Shown here one piece after another: positions 36,268 to 45,402 of a DNA stretch of 53,986 bases. Under the pieces are notes generated by a model. That model ran no database searches. It was not told the origin of the DNA and worked only from the letters and a program-made list of their open reading frames with translations. Position 1 is the first letter of the stretch, and each line of letters opens with the position of its first letter. The position numbers and the translations under genes were made by a program. Source of the stretch: Bacteroidales bacterium UBA5281 (GTDB lineage: Bacteria; Bacteroidota; Bacteroidia; Bacteroidales; Lentimicrobiaceae); NCBI GenBank assembly GCA_002410555.1, contig DHSR01000064.1:1-53986 (forward strand). Direction: 5' to 3'.

Positions 36268-36873
36268 TGAAGCGACTATTGTTCCACACAACTTCACAAT
36301 ATGTGGTAGAATGATTTTAAGTCCGGTAAAACAATATTAAATATTCAAAGAATTTAAATTAAATATTCTTCTTTAGTCATTGGATAGATAACATGTGCCG
36401 ATCTGTATTTTGTCCGGGGTTTTTACCTTTATTTGTAAATCAACTCAGTTAGTTACTGTCGCCCCATTCATACATTAGAATTAATCTGCCTGCCTGAAAA
36501 ATAAAACCTCTTCCGTTTAGCTTTGCGAATCCTATTTTCATTGTATTCCTGGTGGTGTTTTTTTCTTTTATCAGTTCAGAGTGGTCTTAAAATTTTTAAT
36601 CATGAGATGTGACCAGGTAAACAAAAAGTTTTTTGATACGTTTGACTTTGAAGATAAAAAGTATGCAAGGCAACAAACAACAGCAATGGATGCTCCTGTG
36701 AATGTTAACATCTACTGCCAGGCACATTCTGCGGATTATTCATTTTATCCGGTTATTGGAAGTTGAATTAAAAACTTAGAAAAATGCCATATGCTTCAAT
36801 CAAATGTATGTAAATTTCATACCTTTATTCCGTTTAATGACTTATGATTGATATTATCTGTACCGCGTAGCCT
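36268..36873. other. AT-rich region upstream of nhaA
   Basis: About 600 bases. A TAGCTTTG box (36518-36525) precedes a 54-residue frame at 36602-36766 that I list as doubtful. Just before nhaA, TATGTAAATTTCATA is partly palindromic, and TACCTTTA is one mismatch from a -7 box. No RNA gene or repeat is recognised. Confidence 0.5.
36602..36766 (+). CDS. Doubtful 54-residue protein
   Basis: The frame starts MRCDQVNKKFFDTFDFEDKKYARQ with an ATG 77 bases after a TAGCTTTG promoter box and ends at 36766. The charged, Phe-rich N-terminal half looks more protein-like than chance. No family is recognised. It lies alone about 100 bases before nhaA. Confidence 0.28.
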   Translation: MRCDQVNKKFFDTFDFEDKKYARQQTTAMDAPVNVNIYCQAHSADYSFYPVIGS

Positions 36874-38202
36874 ATGAAAAATATCTTTGGAAAAAAAGAG
36901 CCGGTTGAACGCTGGATTATTGATCCGATTGGACGATTTGTAAATAACAGTACCACCAGCGGGATCGTTTTATTTTCGGCTGCTTTTTTAGCAATTGTAC
37001 TTTCCAATTCTCCGTTTGCCGATACTTTTCACAGATTCTGGGAAACAAAACTATCAATTGGTTTTGCAGATTGGCAGTTGTCCAAAGATTTACATCACTG
37101 GATTAATGATGGTCTGATGGCAGTATTCTTTTTTGTGGTGGGTCTGGAACTTAAAAGGGAGATCATAAGCGGCGAACTCAGCAACCCGCGCAATGCGATT
37201 TTACCCATTGCGGCAGCCGTGGGGGGAATGCTGGTACCTGCTGCCATTTATTTGTTTTTTAATCCTTCCGGTGAAATGCACAGTGGCTGGGGAATACCTA
37301 TGGCTACCGATATTGCATTCGCATTAGGGATCTTATATCTGCTGGGTGATCGGGTACCAATTTCGCTTAAGATTTTTCTTACTGTACTGGCTATTGCCGA
37401 TGATCTGGGGGCGGTACTGGTTATTGCTTTTTTTTATACCAGCGACATCAACATGACCAGTTTACTCACTGGCGCCGGATTTATGGTGGTACTCATTGGC
37501 GCAAATCTTATTGGAGTTCGCAATACCTTATTTTATGGTATAATCGGCATTGGGGGTCTATGGCTGGCTTTTCTCATGTCGGGGGTGCATGCTACCATTG
37601 CCGCAGTATTGGCTGCTTTCACCATTCCGGCCAACGTTAAATATAATGAAAAAGCGTTTGAACGAAAACTCAACACCCTCATGACCCTTTTCCGCAATGC
37701 AGACCCAAATAATTCTCCTACAGTAACGCATGAACAACTGCATATTCTTGAAAAAATCAGATATATATCCAAACATGCCATAACCCCATTACAACAGCTC
37801 GAACATTCTATGCATCCATTGGTGGCATTTATCATTATGCCGGTTTTTGCACTGGCCAATGCAGGAATTGTTATTTCAGGCGAAAGTTTGGCCCACCTTA
37901 CCAGTACAGTAACTATGGGGGTTTTCTTTGGTCTGTTGATAGGTAAATTTGCCGGAGTCGTTGGATTAGTGACTATATTGACCCGCTTAAAAATTGCCTC
38001 TCTCCCACCAGGATTCACATTCCGGCATCTGATGGGAACGGGATTGCTGGCAGGTATTGGCTTTACCATGTCGTTATTCATCTCTGAACTGGCATTTAAG
38101 AACAGGCTTTATGTGGAGGAAGCCAAAATGGGAATTTTGCTCGCATCTCTGGTAGCGGGTTTACTGGGCTATATTGTGCTGAACTCAGGCAGTAAGAAAT
38201 AA
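36874..38202 (+). CDS. nhaA: Na+/H+ antiporter NhaA
   Basis: 442 residues, about 12 membrane helices. The key acidic residues are visible: ATDIAFALG (Asp146) and IADDLGAV (Asp176-Asp177), corresponding to Asp133 and Asp163-Asp164 of the E. coli protein. GLELKREIISGELS, VGGMLVPA and GIGFTMSLFI are further family blocks. It exports sodium in exchange for protons at the inner membrane. The hydrophilic loop at about 260-300 (EKAFERKLNTLMTLFRNAD) is longer than in E. coli, as in other Bacteroidetes. It stands alone. Confidence 0.97.
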   Translation: MKNIFGKKEPVERWIIDPIGRFVNNSTTSGIVLFSAAFLAIVLSNSPFADTFHRFWETKLSIGFADWQLSKDLHHWINDGLMAVFFFVVGLELKREIISGELSNPRNAILPIAAAVGGMLVPAAIYLFFNPSGEMHSGWGIPMATDIAFALGILYLLGDRVPISLKIFLTVLAIADDLGAVLVIAFFYTSDINMTSLLTGAGFMVVLIGANLIGVRNTLFYGIIGIGGLWLAFLMSGVHATIAAVLAAFTIPANVKYNEKAFERKLNTLMTLFRNADPNNSPTVTHEQLHILEKIRYISKHAITPLQQLEHSMHPLVAFIIMPVFALANAGIVISGESLAHLTSTVTMGVFFGLLIGKFAGVVGLVTILTRLKIASLPPGFTFRHLMGTGLLAGIGFTMSLFISELAFKNRLYVEEAKMGILLASLVAGLLGYIVLNSGSKK

Positions 38203-38586
38203 ATTCTCATTATCTTCTGATTTATATAGATGATCTTCCGGTCTGATGTTGCAATCTTATCCAAAACACCGTAAACACAGACAAGATGTTATCTTTTTAA
38301 GCTACACCAAAGTGGATTTAATACATCCTGAACACAGTATAATTGGTTTTTTATTAAATAAAGATGCTAATCATATACCAAGTCCGTTTTTTTTTGTATT
38401 TTTAACCCGATATTATGAACTCTATTCTATTCGGTAACGAATAGCTCGTATAACTTAACCTCCTGCCATCTTACAATTGAGTAGTTCTGACTTTTTAGAT
38501 ACCTGAAGCCAATAATACTGTATTGGTCTAAAATTTTAATAGCTTTATTTGGATCTTTAGATCTTTATTAGTTTAAAGTATATATC
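38203..38586. other. AT-rich intergenic region without recognised features
   Basis: 384 bases between nhaA and the PAS kinase. A 63-codon frame (38246-38437) has no protein-like character. No exact -7 box or stable hairpin stands out. Confidence 0.5.
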
Positions 38587-40992
38587 ATGTCAAAAGAAAT
38601 ACATTCCGGAAAAGAAAACTCAGGAAATATTTCAATAATACCTCCTTCAGTAAATCAGAAGAGTTTTATTGATTTTATTCCCCTGCCGGCTTATATAAAA
38701 TCAGCCGATAATATCCTCATCAATTGTAATGAGCTATTTGCACAACTGTTAAATACAGGGAATGTAAGTTCTTTACTCAATAAGCCGTTGAATGAACTTA
38801 TACACTCCTTTCATACCCAGGCAGATAATTATTATGAAGGGCTTTTGATAAAGGAAGGTACACCGGTGGGTTATGAGCATATTTTTCTGGATTCAGCGGG
38901 AAAGGAACATTTAATCAGTATACATAAATCTCTCATTCATCACTGCCCGGGTTCTGCACCCGATATTCTTGGTATCATTACCAGTGATATCCCCGAAAGC
39001 GATAAAGCATCAGCACACCGGTCTGCCGATGAACTTATTGCCTTGTTTAATGAACGTACCCGGGAACTGGAGCAAAGCAATCAGGCTCTGCAGCTTCAAC
39101 TGGAACAGTTGAATGCCACCTGGGTCGAAGTTCGCAAGACAGAACAAAGGGTTGAAACGGCTCTTACCGCACTCAAAGCCGGAGCCTGGGAATGGCTGCC
39201 AAAAACCAATCACCTGGAATGGAGTAAAAAATGCTTTGAAATTTTTGGTCTTTCTGCACAGGATATTTCTCCTGAGAAATGGCTCTCACAGGTTTATCCC
39301 TCAGATTTGGAACGGGTTGGTCTGATGTGGAATCGCCTGCCCAATCAGTATGGCTGGTTTGAGTTTGAATTCAGAATTCTAAAGAAAAATGTCATTACCT
39401 GGATACGTATGGCGGGACAATACCTGGTTGATGAAAGCGGAATTGAAAAAGTACTTGGTGTTATGATTGACATCACCGATGAAAAATTTTTCCATGAACG
39501 ACTCTTTGACCGTCAGGAATTCTTAAAAGGGATAATTGAAGATCAGACTGAAATTATTTGCCGCATGAAACCATCGGGAAAAATCAGCTTTTTTAATCAG
39601 GCTTTCTCCCGTTTCTTTCAAATACCGCAGGCCGAACTCATCAATCAAACTTTCAGTAGCTTGCTTAATCCGCCGGAATATGCCAAGATAAAACGATTGT
39701 TCAATCTGGTTAAACCTGGAAATCCGGTGTTGAATTTCGAGCAGGCTATCGAAAAGGCCGATGGCGAAAAAGCCATTGTTCAGTGGACCATTCGTGCCTT
39801 TTTTGATGCCGAAAATGTGTTGAGAGAATATCAGCTTGTAGGAAGGGATATTACGGCAATTGAAGCCTCACGCGCAGCCCTGCATAAAAGTGGGGAAATG
39901 TTCAGACTATTTACTGAAAATTCTACTGACATTATATCCTTACACAATCAAACTACAGGTAACGTAGAATATGTTTCTCCTTCGATAAGCAAAATTCTGG
40001 GCTATGATGTCTCAGAGATAACCGGTAACAATGCCTATGATCTGGTTTATACAGGAGATTATGAGGTTTTAAAGCAAATAACCGAACATTTTAATCATTC
40101 AAGCGATGCCTTATGCATTGAAATCAGATTACTGGATACTGCAAATCAGGTTATCTGGTTCGAAATAGTGATTCAGCCACAAGTGGACCAGGATAATATT
40201 ACAACCGGAAATCTGATCGCTGTTTCGCGAAATATTAATTCCCGCAAACAGATTGAACAACAACGTTTACAGGCCGAAACAGAATTACTTGAAGCCAATG
40301 CAGCTAAAGACAAGTTTTTTTCGATAATTGCTCATGATTTACGCAGCCCTTTTACCGCTATCCTGGGTTTTTCCCGTTTGTTGGATGATGAGTATGATGA
40401 TTTTGATGATGCAGAACGCAAGCTTATGATCAAACAAGTACTCATGGCAACTGAAAATACTTTTCAACTCCTCGATAATTTGCTTATCTGGGCAAAAGCT
40501 CAACTAAAGCATACCAACTTTTTCCCGGAAAACTTTCAGATAATTGCATTAATAAAAGAAATCCTATCATTAAACTGGCCCCAGGCTCAGGCCAAAGAAG
40601 TCGATTTCCTCATCCGGTCTGCCGATGATTTTATGGTGTCGGCAGATATAAATATGATTAAAACAGTGCTTAGAAATTTGTTCTCAAACGCCATAAAATA
40701 TTCATACAGCAAAAGCACCATTGAACTGGACATAACGGCTTCAGAAGGCATGGTAAACATTACAATTACTGATCATGGAACCGGCATGGAGGAAGAGACA
40801 CTTAAGGCATTGTTTAACCTGGATCAAAAAGTGACTTCCATTAAAGGCACGGCCAATGAAAAAGGCACCGGTCTGGGGCTGATTCTTGCTAAGGAATTCG
40901 TTGAAAAAAATAACGGAAAGATATCGGTGATGAGTGAGCCGGGGCAGGGTAGCCAGTTCAGCTTTACGCTGCCTCTTGCTTCGGGAAGTTAA
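38587..40992 (+). CDS. PAS-domain sensor histidine kinase
   Basis: 801 residues without signal peptide or membrane helix, so cytoplasmic. Several PAS-like domains follow each other (about 20-150, 195-300, 310-430, 440-560), with a short coiled coil (about 150-190, ELIALFNERTRELEQSNQAL). The transmitter has HisKA with His583 in SIIAHDLRSPF and an HATPase with NLFSNAIKYS, DHGTGM and GTGLGLILAKEF. No receiver domain is attached and no response regulator lies next to it, so the partner is encoded elsewhere. PAS domains suggest sensing of redox, oxygen or a small ligand. It lies upstream of the phosphate block, 580 bases away; there is no evidence that they act together. Confidence 0.92.
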   Translation: MSKEIHSGKENSGNISIIPPSVNQKSFIDFIPLPAYIKSADNILINCNELFAQLLNTGNVSSLLNKPLNELIHSFHTQADNYYEGLLIKEGTPVGYEHIFLDSAGKEHLISIHKSLIHHCPGSAPDILGIITSDIPESDKASAHRSADELIALFNERTRELEQSNQALQLQLEQLNATWVEVRKTEQRVETALTALKAGAWEWLPKTNHLEWSKKCFEIFGLSAQDISPEKWLSQVYPSDLERVGLMWNRLPNQYGWFEFEFRILKKNVITWIRMAGQYLVDESGIEKVLGVMIDITDEKFFHERLFDRQEFLKGIIEDQTEIICRMKPSGKISFFNQAFSRFFQIPQAELINQTFSSLLNPPEYAKIKRLFNLVKPGNPVLNFEQAIEKADGEKAIVQWTIRAFFDAENVLREYQLVGRDITAIEASRAALHKSGEMFRLFTENSTDIISLHNQTTGNVEYVSPSISKILGYDVSEITGNNAYDLVYTGDYEVLKQITEHFNHSSDALCIEIRLLDTANQVIWFEIVIQPQVDQDNITTGNLIAVSRNINSRKQIEQQRLQAETELLEANAAKDKFFSIIAHDLRSPFTAILGFSRLLDDEYDDFDDAERKLMIKQVLMATENTFQLLDNLLIWAKAQLKHTNFFPENFQIIALIKEILSLNWPQAQAKEVDFLIRSADDFMVSADINMIKTVLRNLFSNAIKYSYSKSTIELDITASEGMVNITITDHGTGMEEETLKALFNLDQKVTSIKGTANEKGTGLGLILAKEFVEKNNGKISVMSEPGQGSQFSFTLPLASGS

Positions 40993-41114
40993 AATTCTGA
41001 ATTTAAATCAATAGCGATAGAAAAATAAAGAAGATTCATCGCCTCCCTGACTTTCTATCATCGTTTAATTTACAGAATTGTGATGGTGCATGTTACCGCG
41101 TGAGTCGGGCAGGG

Positions 41115-41157
41115 CCTAACGCGTGCATTTGTATCTCCTTTCATTTGCAATCTCCAC
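41115..41157. repeat. Dispersed 43-base element, copy 2
   Basis: Five mismatches against 8769-8811, same orientation. Similarity fades on both sides, though AAGGC and a CTT follow in both copies. The two flanking contexts are unrelated. Confidence 0.7.
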
Positions 41158-41274
41158 GGTGAAGGCTCTTTCCCTAAAACCGGGCCTTTGAATGACAGAC
41201 TTAATGAAATAATACATGAGCTTTCTCCGAAAAATACATTTTCGTCACAAAGCTCCAAAAACTTACTTGCGTTC

Positions 41275-41302
41275 GCCTGCCCGCATGCATATGCAGGCAG
41301 GC
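41275..41302. repeat. Palindrome GCCTGCC...GGCAGGC
   Basis: Outer seven-base arms enclose an inner GCAT/ATGC pair, giving a nearly uninterrupted hairpin. It is a GC-rich island in AT-rich intergenic DNA, typical of dispersed Bacteroidetes palindromes. Confidence 0.7.
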
Positions 41303-41573
41303 TTAAAGCATAATAAGCTATAAATACCGGGATATATTTTGGAAAATATTATTTATTTCAGCTATAATGTCCTCTACATAAGCTTAACTATTTAATAATA
41401 TAATTCCTAATAATTAAAATCACCCCTACCTGAATTTTTCGATCATACTGTATCTGTGGATATTGCAACAATAAAAAGCTCTACATTTAATTATGACAAC
41501 AATGTAATAATTATTGAATTTCTATTAAATGGTTTCTTTATTTTCTTAGTTTTACCACAGTTAAAGCAGCATT

Positions 41574-42221
41574 ATGCAACTCTTCCGACATGCCAGCAAA
41601 TCTATTGAACTCATCGAGAGTTTCCTCGACATCATAGATCAGGGTACACTTATATTTAAAGAAGGGGTTAAAAATTACCTCTACAATAACCGTGAAAACT
41701 TTGTTCACAATTTACAGACACTTTCAGCACTTGAAACAGATGCTGACATCACCTGGCGAAAAATTGAAAATATTCTCTACACACAATCTTTGATGCCACA
41801 ACTGCGCGGTGATATCCTTAGATTACTTGAAGAGCTGGACAAAATTATTGATCTGGCAAAGACAAATTTATTCCAGTTCGATGTTGAGATCCCTTATATA
41901 CCTGAGGTACTCAATCAGGATCTGGTAAAACTCACCGAGTTATCGTGTGCAGCTATTGAGTCTGTTATTCCTGCAACCCGCACTTATTTTAAGGATCCTG
42001 AATCCGTGAAGGAGAAGCTACACCGTGTATACCTTTATGAAAAGGAAGCCGACAAATTGGCTGATGCAATAAAACGCAGGGTTTTCCACGACATGCCTGA
42101 AATTAAACTGAGCCAGCGCTTTCATTTGCGTTATTTTACGCTTCATATTGAAACGCTTTCAGATGCAGCCGAAAAAGCTGCAGATGTATTGTCAGTAATG
42201 GCCATTAAACGAACCATTTAA
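41574..42221 (+). CDS. DUF47 (PhoU-like) Pit accessory protein
   Basis: 215 residues, all-helical, DUF47/PhoU-like family. Two acidic metal-binding motifs mark the two three-helix bundles: ETDADITWRKIE near residue 55 and EKEADKLADAIKRRVF near 155-170. Members are encoded next to Pit-type phosphate transporters and are thought to regulate or gate them, binding at the cytoplasmic face. Here it precedes the PiT gene by 13 bases, so it should be cotranscribed and may contact the transporter's cytoplasmic extension. Confidence 0.92.
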   Translation: MQLFRHASKSIELIESFLDIIDQGTLIFKEGVKNYLYNNRENFVHNLQTLSALETDADITWRKIENILYTQSLMPQLRGDILRLLEELDKIIDLAKTNLFQFDVEIPYIPEVLNQDLVKLTELSCAAIESVIPATRTYFKDPESVKEKLHRVYLYEKEADKLADAIKRRVFHDMPEIKLSQRFHLRYFTLHIETLSDAAEKAADVLSVMAIKRTI

Positions 42222-42234
42222 CCTTTATAAGTCA

Positions 42235-43986
42235 ATGCTGCTTTTATTTTTCTTATCCAGCAGCCTGTTTTTAGGCTGGTCGCTTGGAGCTAACGATGCC
42301 GCCAATGTTTTTGGCTCCGCTGTTGGCTCTAAGATGCTGAATTTTAGAAAAGCGGCCATGATTGCCAGTGTTTTTGTGGTATTTGGAGCTGTTTCTCAGG
42401 GCAGAGGCCCATCCACTACCTTAATGAATTTAGGTGCCGTAGATGCCCTGGCCGGTGCCTTTACCATATCTCTATGTACCGCATTGGCAGTACTCTTTAT
42501 GACCAAATACGGCATGCCGGTTTCTACCAGCCAGGCGGTAGTAGGTGCCATTATCGGATGGGCTGTTTTTACTGGCTACAAAACTGATTATAACGTTTTG
42601 TCACAAATTATTGGCGTATGGTTGGTAGGCCCTATACTGGGATTACTTATCTCAGCCTTATTATTCCTTCTACTTCGTTATTACCTGCGAAAAGCCCGGA
42701 TCCATGTTATTAAACAAGATGCTTATATCAGATATGCTTTGATTATTACGGGTGCCTTTGCTGCTTATAGCTTAGGGGCCAACAATATAGCCAACGTGAT
42801 GGGGGTCTTTGTAGGTTCCGCACCAGCAGTTATCCTGAATTTTGGGTTTTTCACTCTTGATGGAGTACAAATGTTGTTCCTGATAGGAGGCCTGTCCATT
42901 GCAGTTGGTATTTTTACTTATAGTGAAAGAGTTATGAATACTCTTGGCAACAGCATACTTTCCCTTACCCCGGAAGCTGCTGTAGTGGTAGTTCTCTCCC
43001 AGGCACTGGTATTATTTATCTTTTCATCCGGATGGCTTTCACAGCAAGTGGCCGCACTTGGCTTACCGGCAATTCCCTTGGTCCCGGTTTCAAGTACTCA
43101 GGTGGTAGTGGGTTCGGTTATTGGAATAGGGCTGGTAAAAGGTGCCCGGGAAATTAACACAAAAACGCTGGGACATATTGCCCTGGGCTGGATCACTACC
43201 CCCATGGTGGCCGGATTCCTTACATTTATCACCCTCTTTTTTGTACAGAATGTATTCCGGCTTCAGGTGAGTGCCGGAAAGGCCGGAATAGTAGATTATT
43301 CATCTGATACTATTTCCCACAGGGCTGAATCATCAATACATAAACTAAACGTGGTACTGCCAGGTATACTTATACTTTCCTTTATCATCATTGTTGTGCT
43401 GGTGTTTCTGTTTTATAAACAGCGGAAATTAAAACTAAAGGCAGAGCATGAGTTGTTAAATCAACAAAATGAATTTTATGAGACAAGGAAACAAATCAAT
43501 AAAATGGAAGTTTCAGCCATACATCTTGAAAACAACTTATTAAGCCAGAAACTGGAAGCCAAACGCAGGGAAAACATTAACATCGCCCTGAATATTTCAG
43601 CACAACGTGAATTTTTAAATACAGTTGCTGAAAAGCTCGAGGCCCTGAAATGCGCTTCAGAACCTGAAATTTCAGCAAAGCAATTACATGAAGTTATTTC
43701 ACTGCTTAGGCAAAAAATGAACTTTAACGATGAGATGGAACATTTTTATGCCCAGATTGAGAACATACACAAGGATTTTCAGCAAAAATTAGCAGCGGCT
43801 TTCCCCGGCTTAAGTAACCAGGAAAGAAGACTATGTATTCTGCTGCGGCTCAATCTTTCCTCCAAAGAAATTTCGGCTTTACAAAACATTTCGCCCAAAA
43901 GTGTTGAGATTGCCCGTTATCGCCTGCGCAAGAAAATAAATCTCGGACAAGGAGAAAATCTAACTGCCTTTTTACAAAACCTCTAA
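42235..43986 (+). CDS. PiT phosphate transporter fused to LuxR-like HTH domain
   Basis: 583 residues. Residues 1-345 are a complete PiT-type transporter with both inverted-repeat signatures, GANDAANVFG (18-27) and GANNIANVMG (182-191), plus PVSTSQAVVGAIIG and PVSSTQVVVGSVIG. The chain then continues: an extra membrane helix (about 372-395), a basic start and coiled coil (about 396-470), a helical region, and at 522-583 a LuxR/GerE-like helix-turn-helix: LSNQERRLCILLRLNLSSKEIS and ISPKSVEIARYRLRKKI. This HTH type normally ends Bacteroidetes TPR or propeller regulators. I infer that phosphate transport and transcriptional control are joined in one membrane protein. There is no frameshift or stop in the joint. 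Confidence 0.9.
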   Translation: MLLLFFLSSSLFLGWSLGANDAANVFGSAVGSKMLNFRKAAMIASVFVVFGAVSQGRGPSTTLMNLGAVDALAGAFTISLCTALAVLFMTKYGMPVSTSQAVVGAIIGWAVFTGYKTDYNVLSQIIGVWLVGPILGLLISALLFLLLRYYLRKARIHVIKQDAYIRYALIITGAFAAYSLGANNIANVMGVFVGSAPAVILNFGFFTLDGVQMLFLIGGLSIAVGIFTYSERVMNTLGNSILSLTPEAAVVVVLSQALVLFIFSSGWLSQQVAALGLPAIPLVPVSSTQVVVGSVIGIGLVKGAREINTKTLGHIALGWITTPMVAGFLTFITLFFVQNVFRLQVSAGKAGIVDYSSDTISHRAESSIHKLNVVLPGILILSFIIIVVLVFLFYKQRKLKLKAEHELLNQQNEFYETRKQINKMEVSAIHLENNLLSQKLEAKRRENINIALNISAQREFLNTVAEKLEALKCASEPEISAKQLHEVISLLRQKMNFNDEMEHFYAQIENIHKDFQQKLAAAFPGLSNQERRLCILLRLNLSSKEISALQNISPKSVEIARYRLRKKINLGQGENLTAFLQNL

Positions 43987-43996
43987 TACAAACAAT

Positions 43997-45376
43997 ATGA
44001 GAAGATCAGGAAAATTAAAATTAACAGTGACATTGATGGCATTGTTGTTTGCATGTAACCATGTGTTCCCGCAGGAAACAGACACTGCGGTACGCTACAA
44101 TCAGTATGGCGTTAAAGTAAACCGCAACGCACTTCAGGCCGAAGAGCGCAACGGAATACTGATTCTTGAAAGCAAAGACCAGAAATACAAGATCTGGTAT
44201 GATGCCCGGGTTCAGGTAGATGGTGCTTATTTCCCGGGTAACCCACTCAATCCGATTGGCAATGGCTTGTCCATCCGAAGGGCACGCTTCGCCGTTAAAA
44301 GTCAGTTCACCGAAAAATGGTACGGTGAATTTGATATGGACATCTCTAATTCAGAATTGGAACTTAAAGATGCTTACCTGGAATATTCGCCCTCCAAACA
44401 TCTGGGTATTAAAATAGGTAACTTTAAGGAAGGTTTTTCTATGGAACGTACCACCACATCAAGGTACCTCCCCTTTATTGAGCGACCAAATGCCGTAGCC
44501 ACATTCGCCCCATCGCGTCATATCGGCATCGCAGCCACTTACAGTAAAAAATGGCTATTTGGAATGGGTGGTATTCATTTTCAAGATATTGGCGATTTGG
44601 AAGAACGTACTTTTTCAAAAGACAACAACAAAGATTATGGTGTAGATGAAGGCGTTTCATTTACCGGAAAACTGGTGGGCATGCCTTTTTATGATGATCT
44701 GACCAAAGGTTTGCATCTTGGGTTGGCTGGTTCGTATCGTACTCCAAAATCTCATGCCGAAATCAGGGGAACTGAACGTTACAGTACACGTTCATTGACT
44801 TCCATCAACCGCAAAAAATATATGGACACTGACATAATTCCCAATGTTGACCATATAACCCTGGCAAATTTTGAACTGGCCGGATATTATAAAAACTTCC
44901 GCTTTCAGTCAGAATATGTTTTATCGAATGTTCACAAGAAGAACGATCTTCCTACCGAACAGTTTGATGGCTGGTATGTATATGGAAGTGTGTTGCTTTT
45001 CGGAGGAAATTTCAATTATAACACCAGCGAAGCCGAATTCACGCAATTGACCCGTGGCAAAGAATGGGGTGACGTAGAGCTCCTTGTCCGCTATGACTAC
45101 ATGAGTCTCAACAGCCGTGGTGATGGTATTCTGATGGGCGGCGCCGGTGAAGGTTACACTTTTGGCATTAATTATCATGTCAACAGCAACGTGAAAATCA
45201 TGCTTAACTATGCTTATATGAATCACGATCGCTACGCCAATGGAAAAGGGAAGCTATTTGTCGGCTATGATGAATCAGGCACACTTACCAAAGACCCAAA
45301 AAAGGTTGTAGATGCCCAGGGCAAAGCAGGTGATGATTTCAGTATGATTTGCGTGAGATTTGAAGTAGATTTTTAA
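43997..45376 (+). CDS. OprP-type (phosphate-selective) porin
   Basis: 459 residues with a signal peptide (to about PQ). The mature protein has the OprP/O family layout: GILILESKDQKYKIWYDARVQVDGAYF at the start, then RRARFAVKSQFTEKWYGEFDMDI, ELKDAYLEYSP, GNFKEGFSMERTTTSRYLPFIERPN, and regular beta strands to the terminal VRFEVDF. It would form an anion-selective outer-membrane channel. It begins 10 bases after the PiT-HTH gene; pairing with PiT and DUF47 supports phosphate as substrate, although homologues also carry other anions. Confidence 0.9.
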   Translation: MRRSGKLKLTVTLMALLFACNHVFPQETDTAVRYNQYGVKVNRNALQAEERNGILILESKDQKYKIWYDARVQVDGAYFPGNPLNPIGNGLSIRRARFAVKSQFTEKWYGEFDMDISNSELELKDAYLEYSPSKHLGIKIGNFKEGFSMERTTTSRYLPFIERPNAVATFAPSRHIGIAATYSKKWLFGMGGIHFQDIGDLEERTFSKDNNKDYGVDEGVSFTGKLVGMPFYDDLTKGLHLGLAGSYRTPKSHAEIRGTERYSTRSLTSINRKKYMDTDIIPNVDHITLANFELAGYYKNFRFQSEYVLSNVHKKNDLPTEQFDGWYVYGSVLLFGGNFNYNTSEAEFTQLTRGKEWGDVELLVRYDYMSLNSRGDGILMGGAGEGYTFGINYHVNSNVKIMLNYAYMNHDRYANGKGKLFVGYDESGTLTKDPKKVVDAQGKAGDDFSMICVRFEVDF

Positions 45377-45402
45377 TCCATCAATAATAAAAAGATAATT
45401 TT

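Larger units (their letters stand above)
40993..41573. other. Intergenic region with dispersed repeats before the phosphate operon
   Basis: 580 bases. It holds copy 2 of the 43-base element (41115-41157), the GCCTGCC/GGCAGGC palindrome (41275-41302) and a strongly AT-rich final 200 bases that must contain the promoter of the DUF47-PiT operon. TAGTTTTA at about 41546-41555 is one base off a -7 box. No gene is evident. Confidence 0.55.

Noticed and set aside
37533..38081. 182-codon minus-strand frame inside nhaA
   Set aside because: It is antisense to well-conserved membrane helices of NhaA. Its composition reflects the complement of hydrophobic codons.
38587..40992. PAS kinase as the phosphate sensor (PhoR) of the downstream operon
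   Set aside because: It lacks a membrane helix and an adjacent response regulator, and 580 bases of repeat-bearing DNA separate it from the operon. Proximity alone is not evidence.
41070..41258. 62-codon minus-strand frame
   Set aside because: It lies across the dispersed 43-base element and has no conserved-looking segment.
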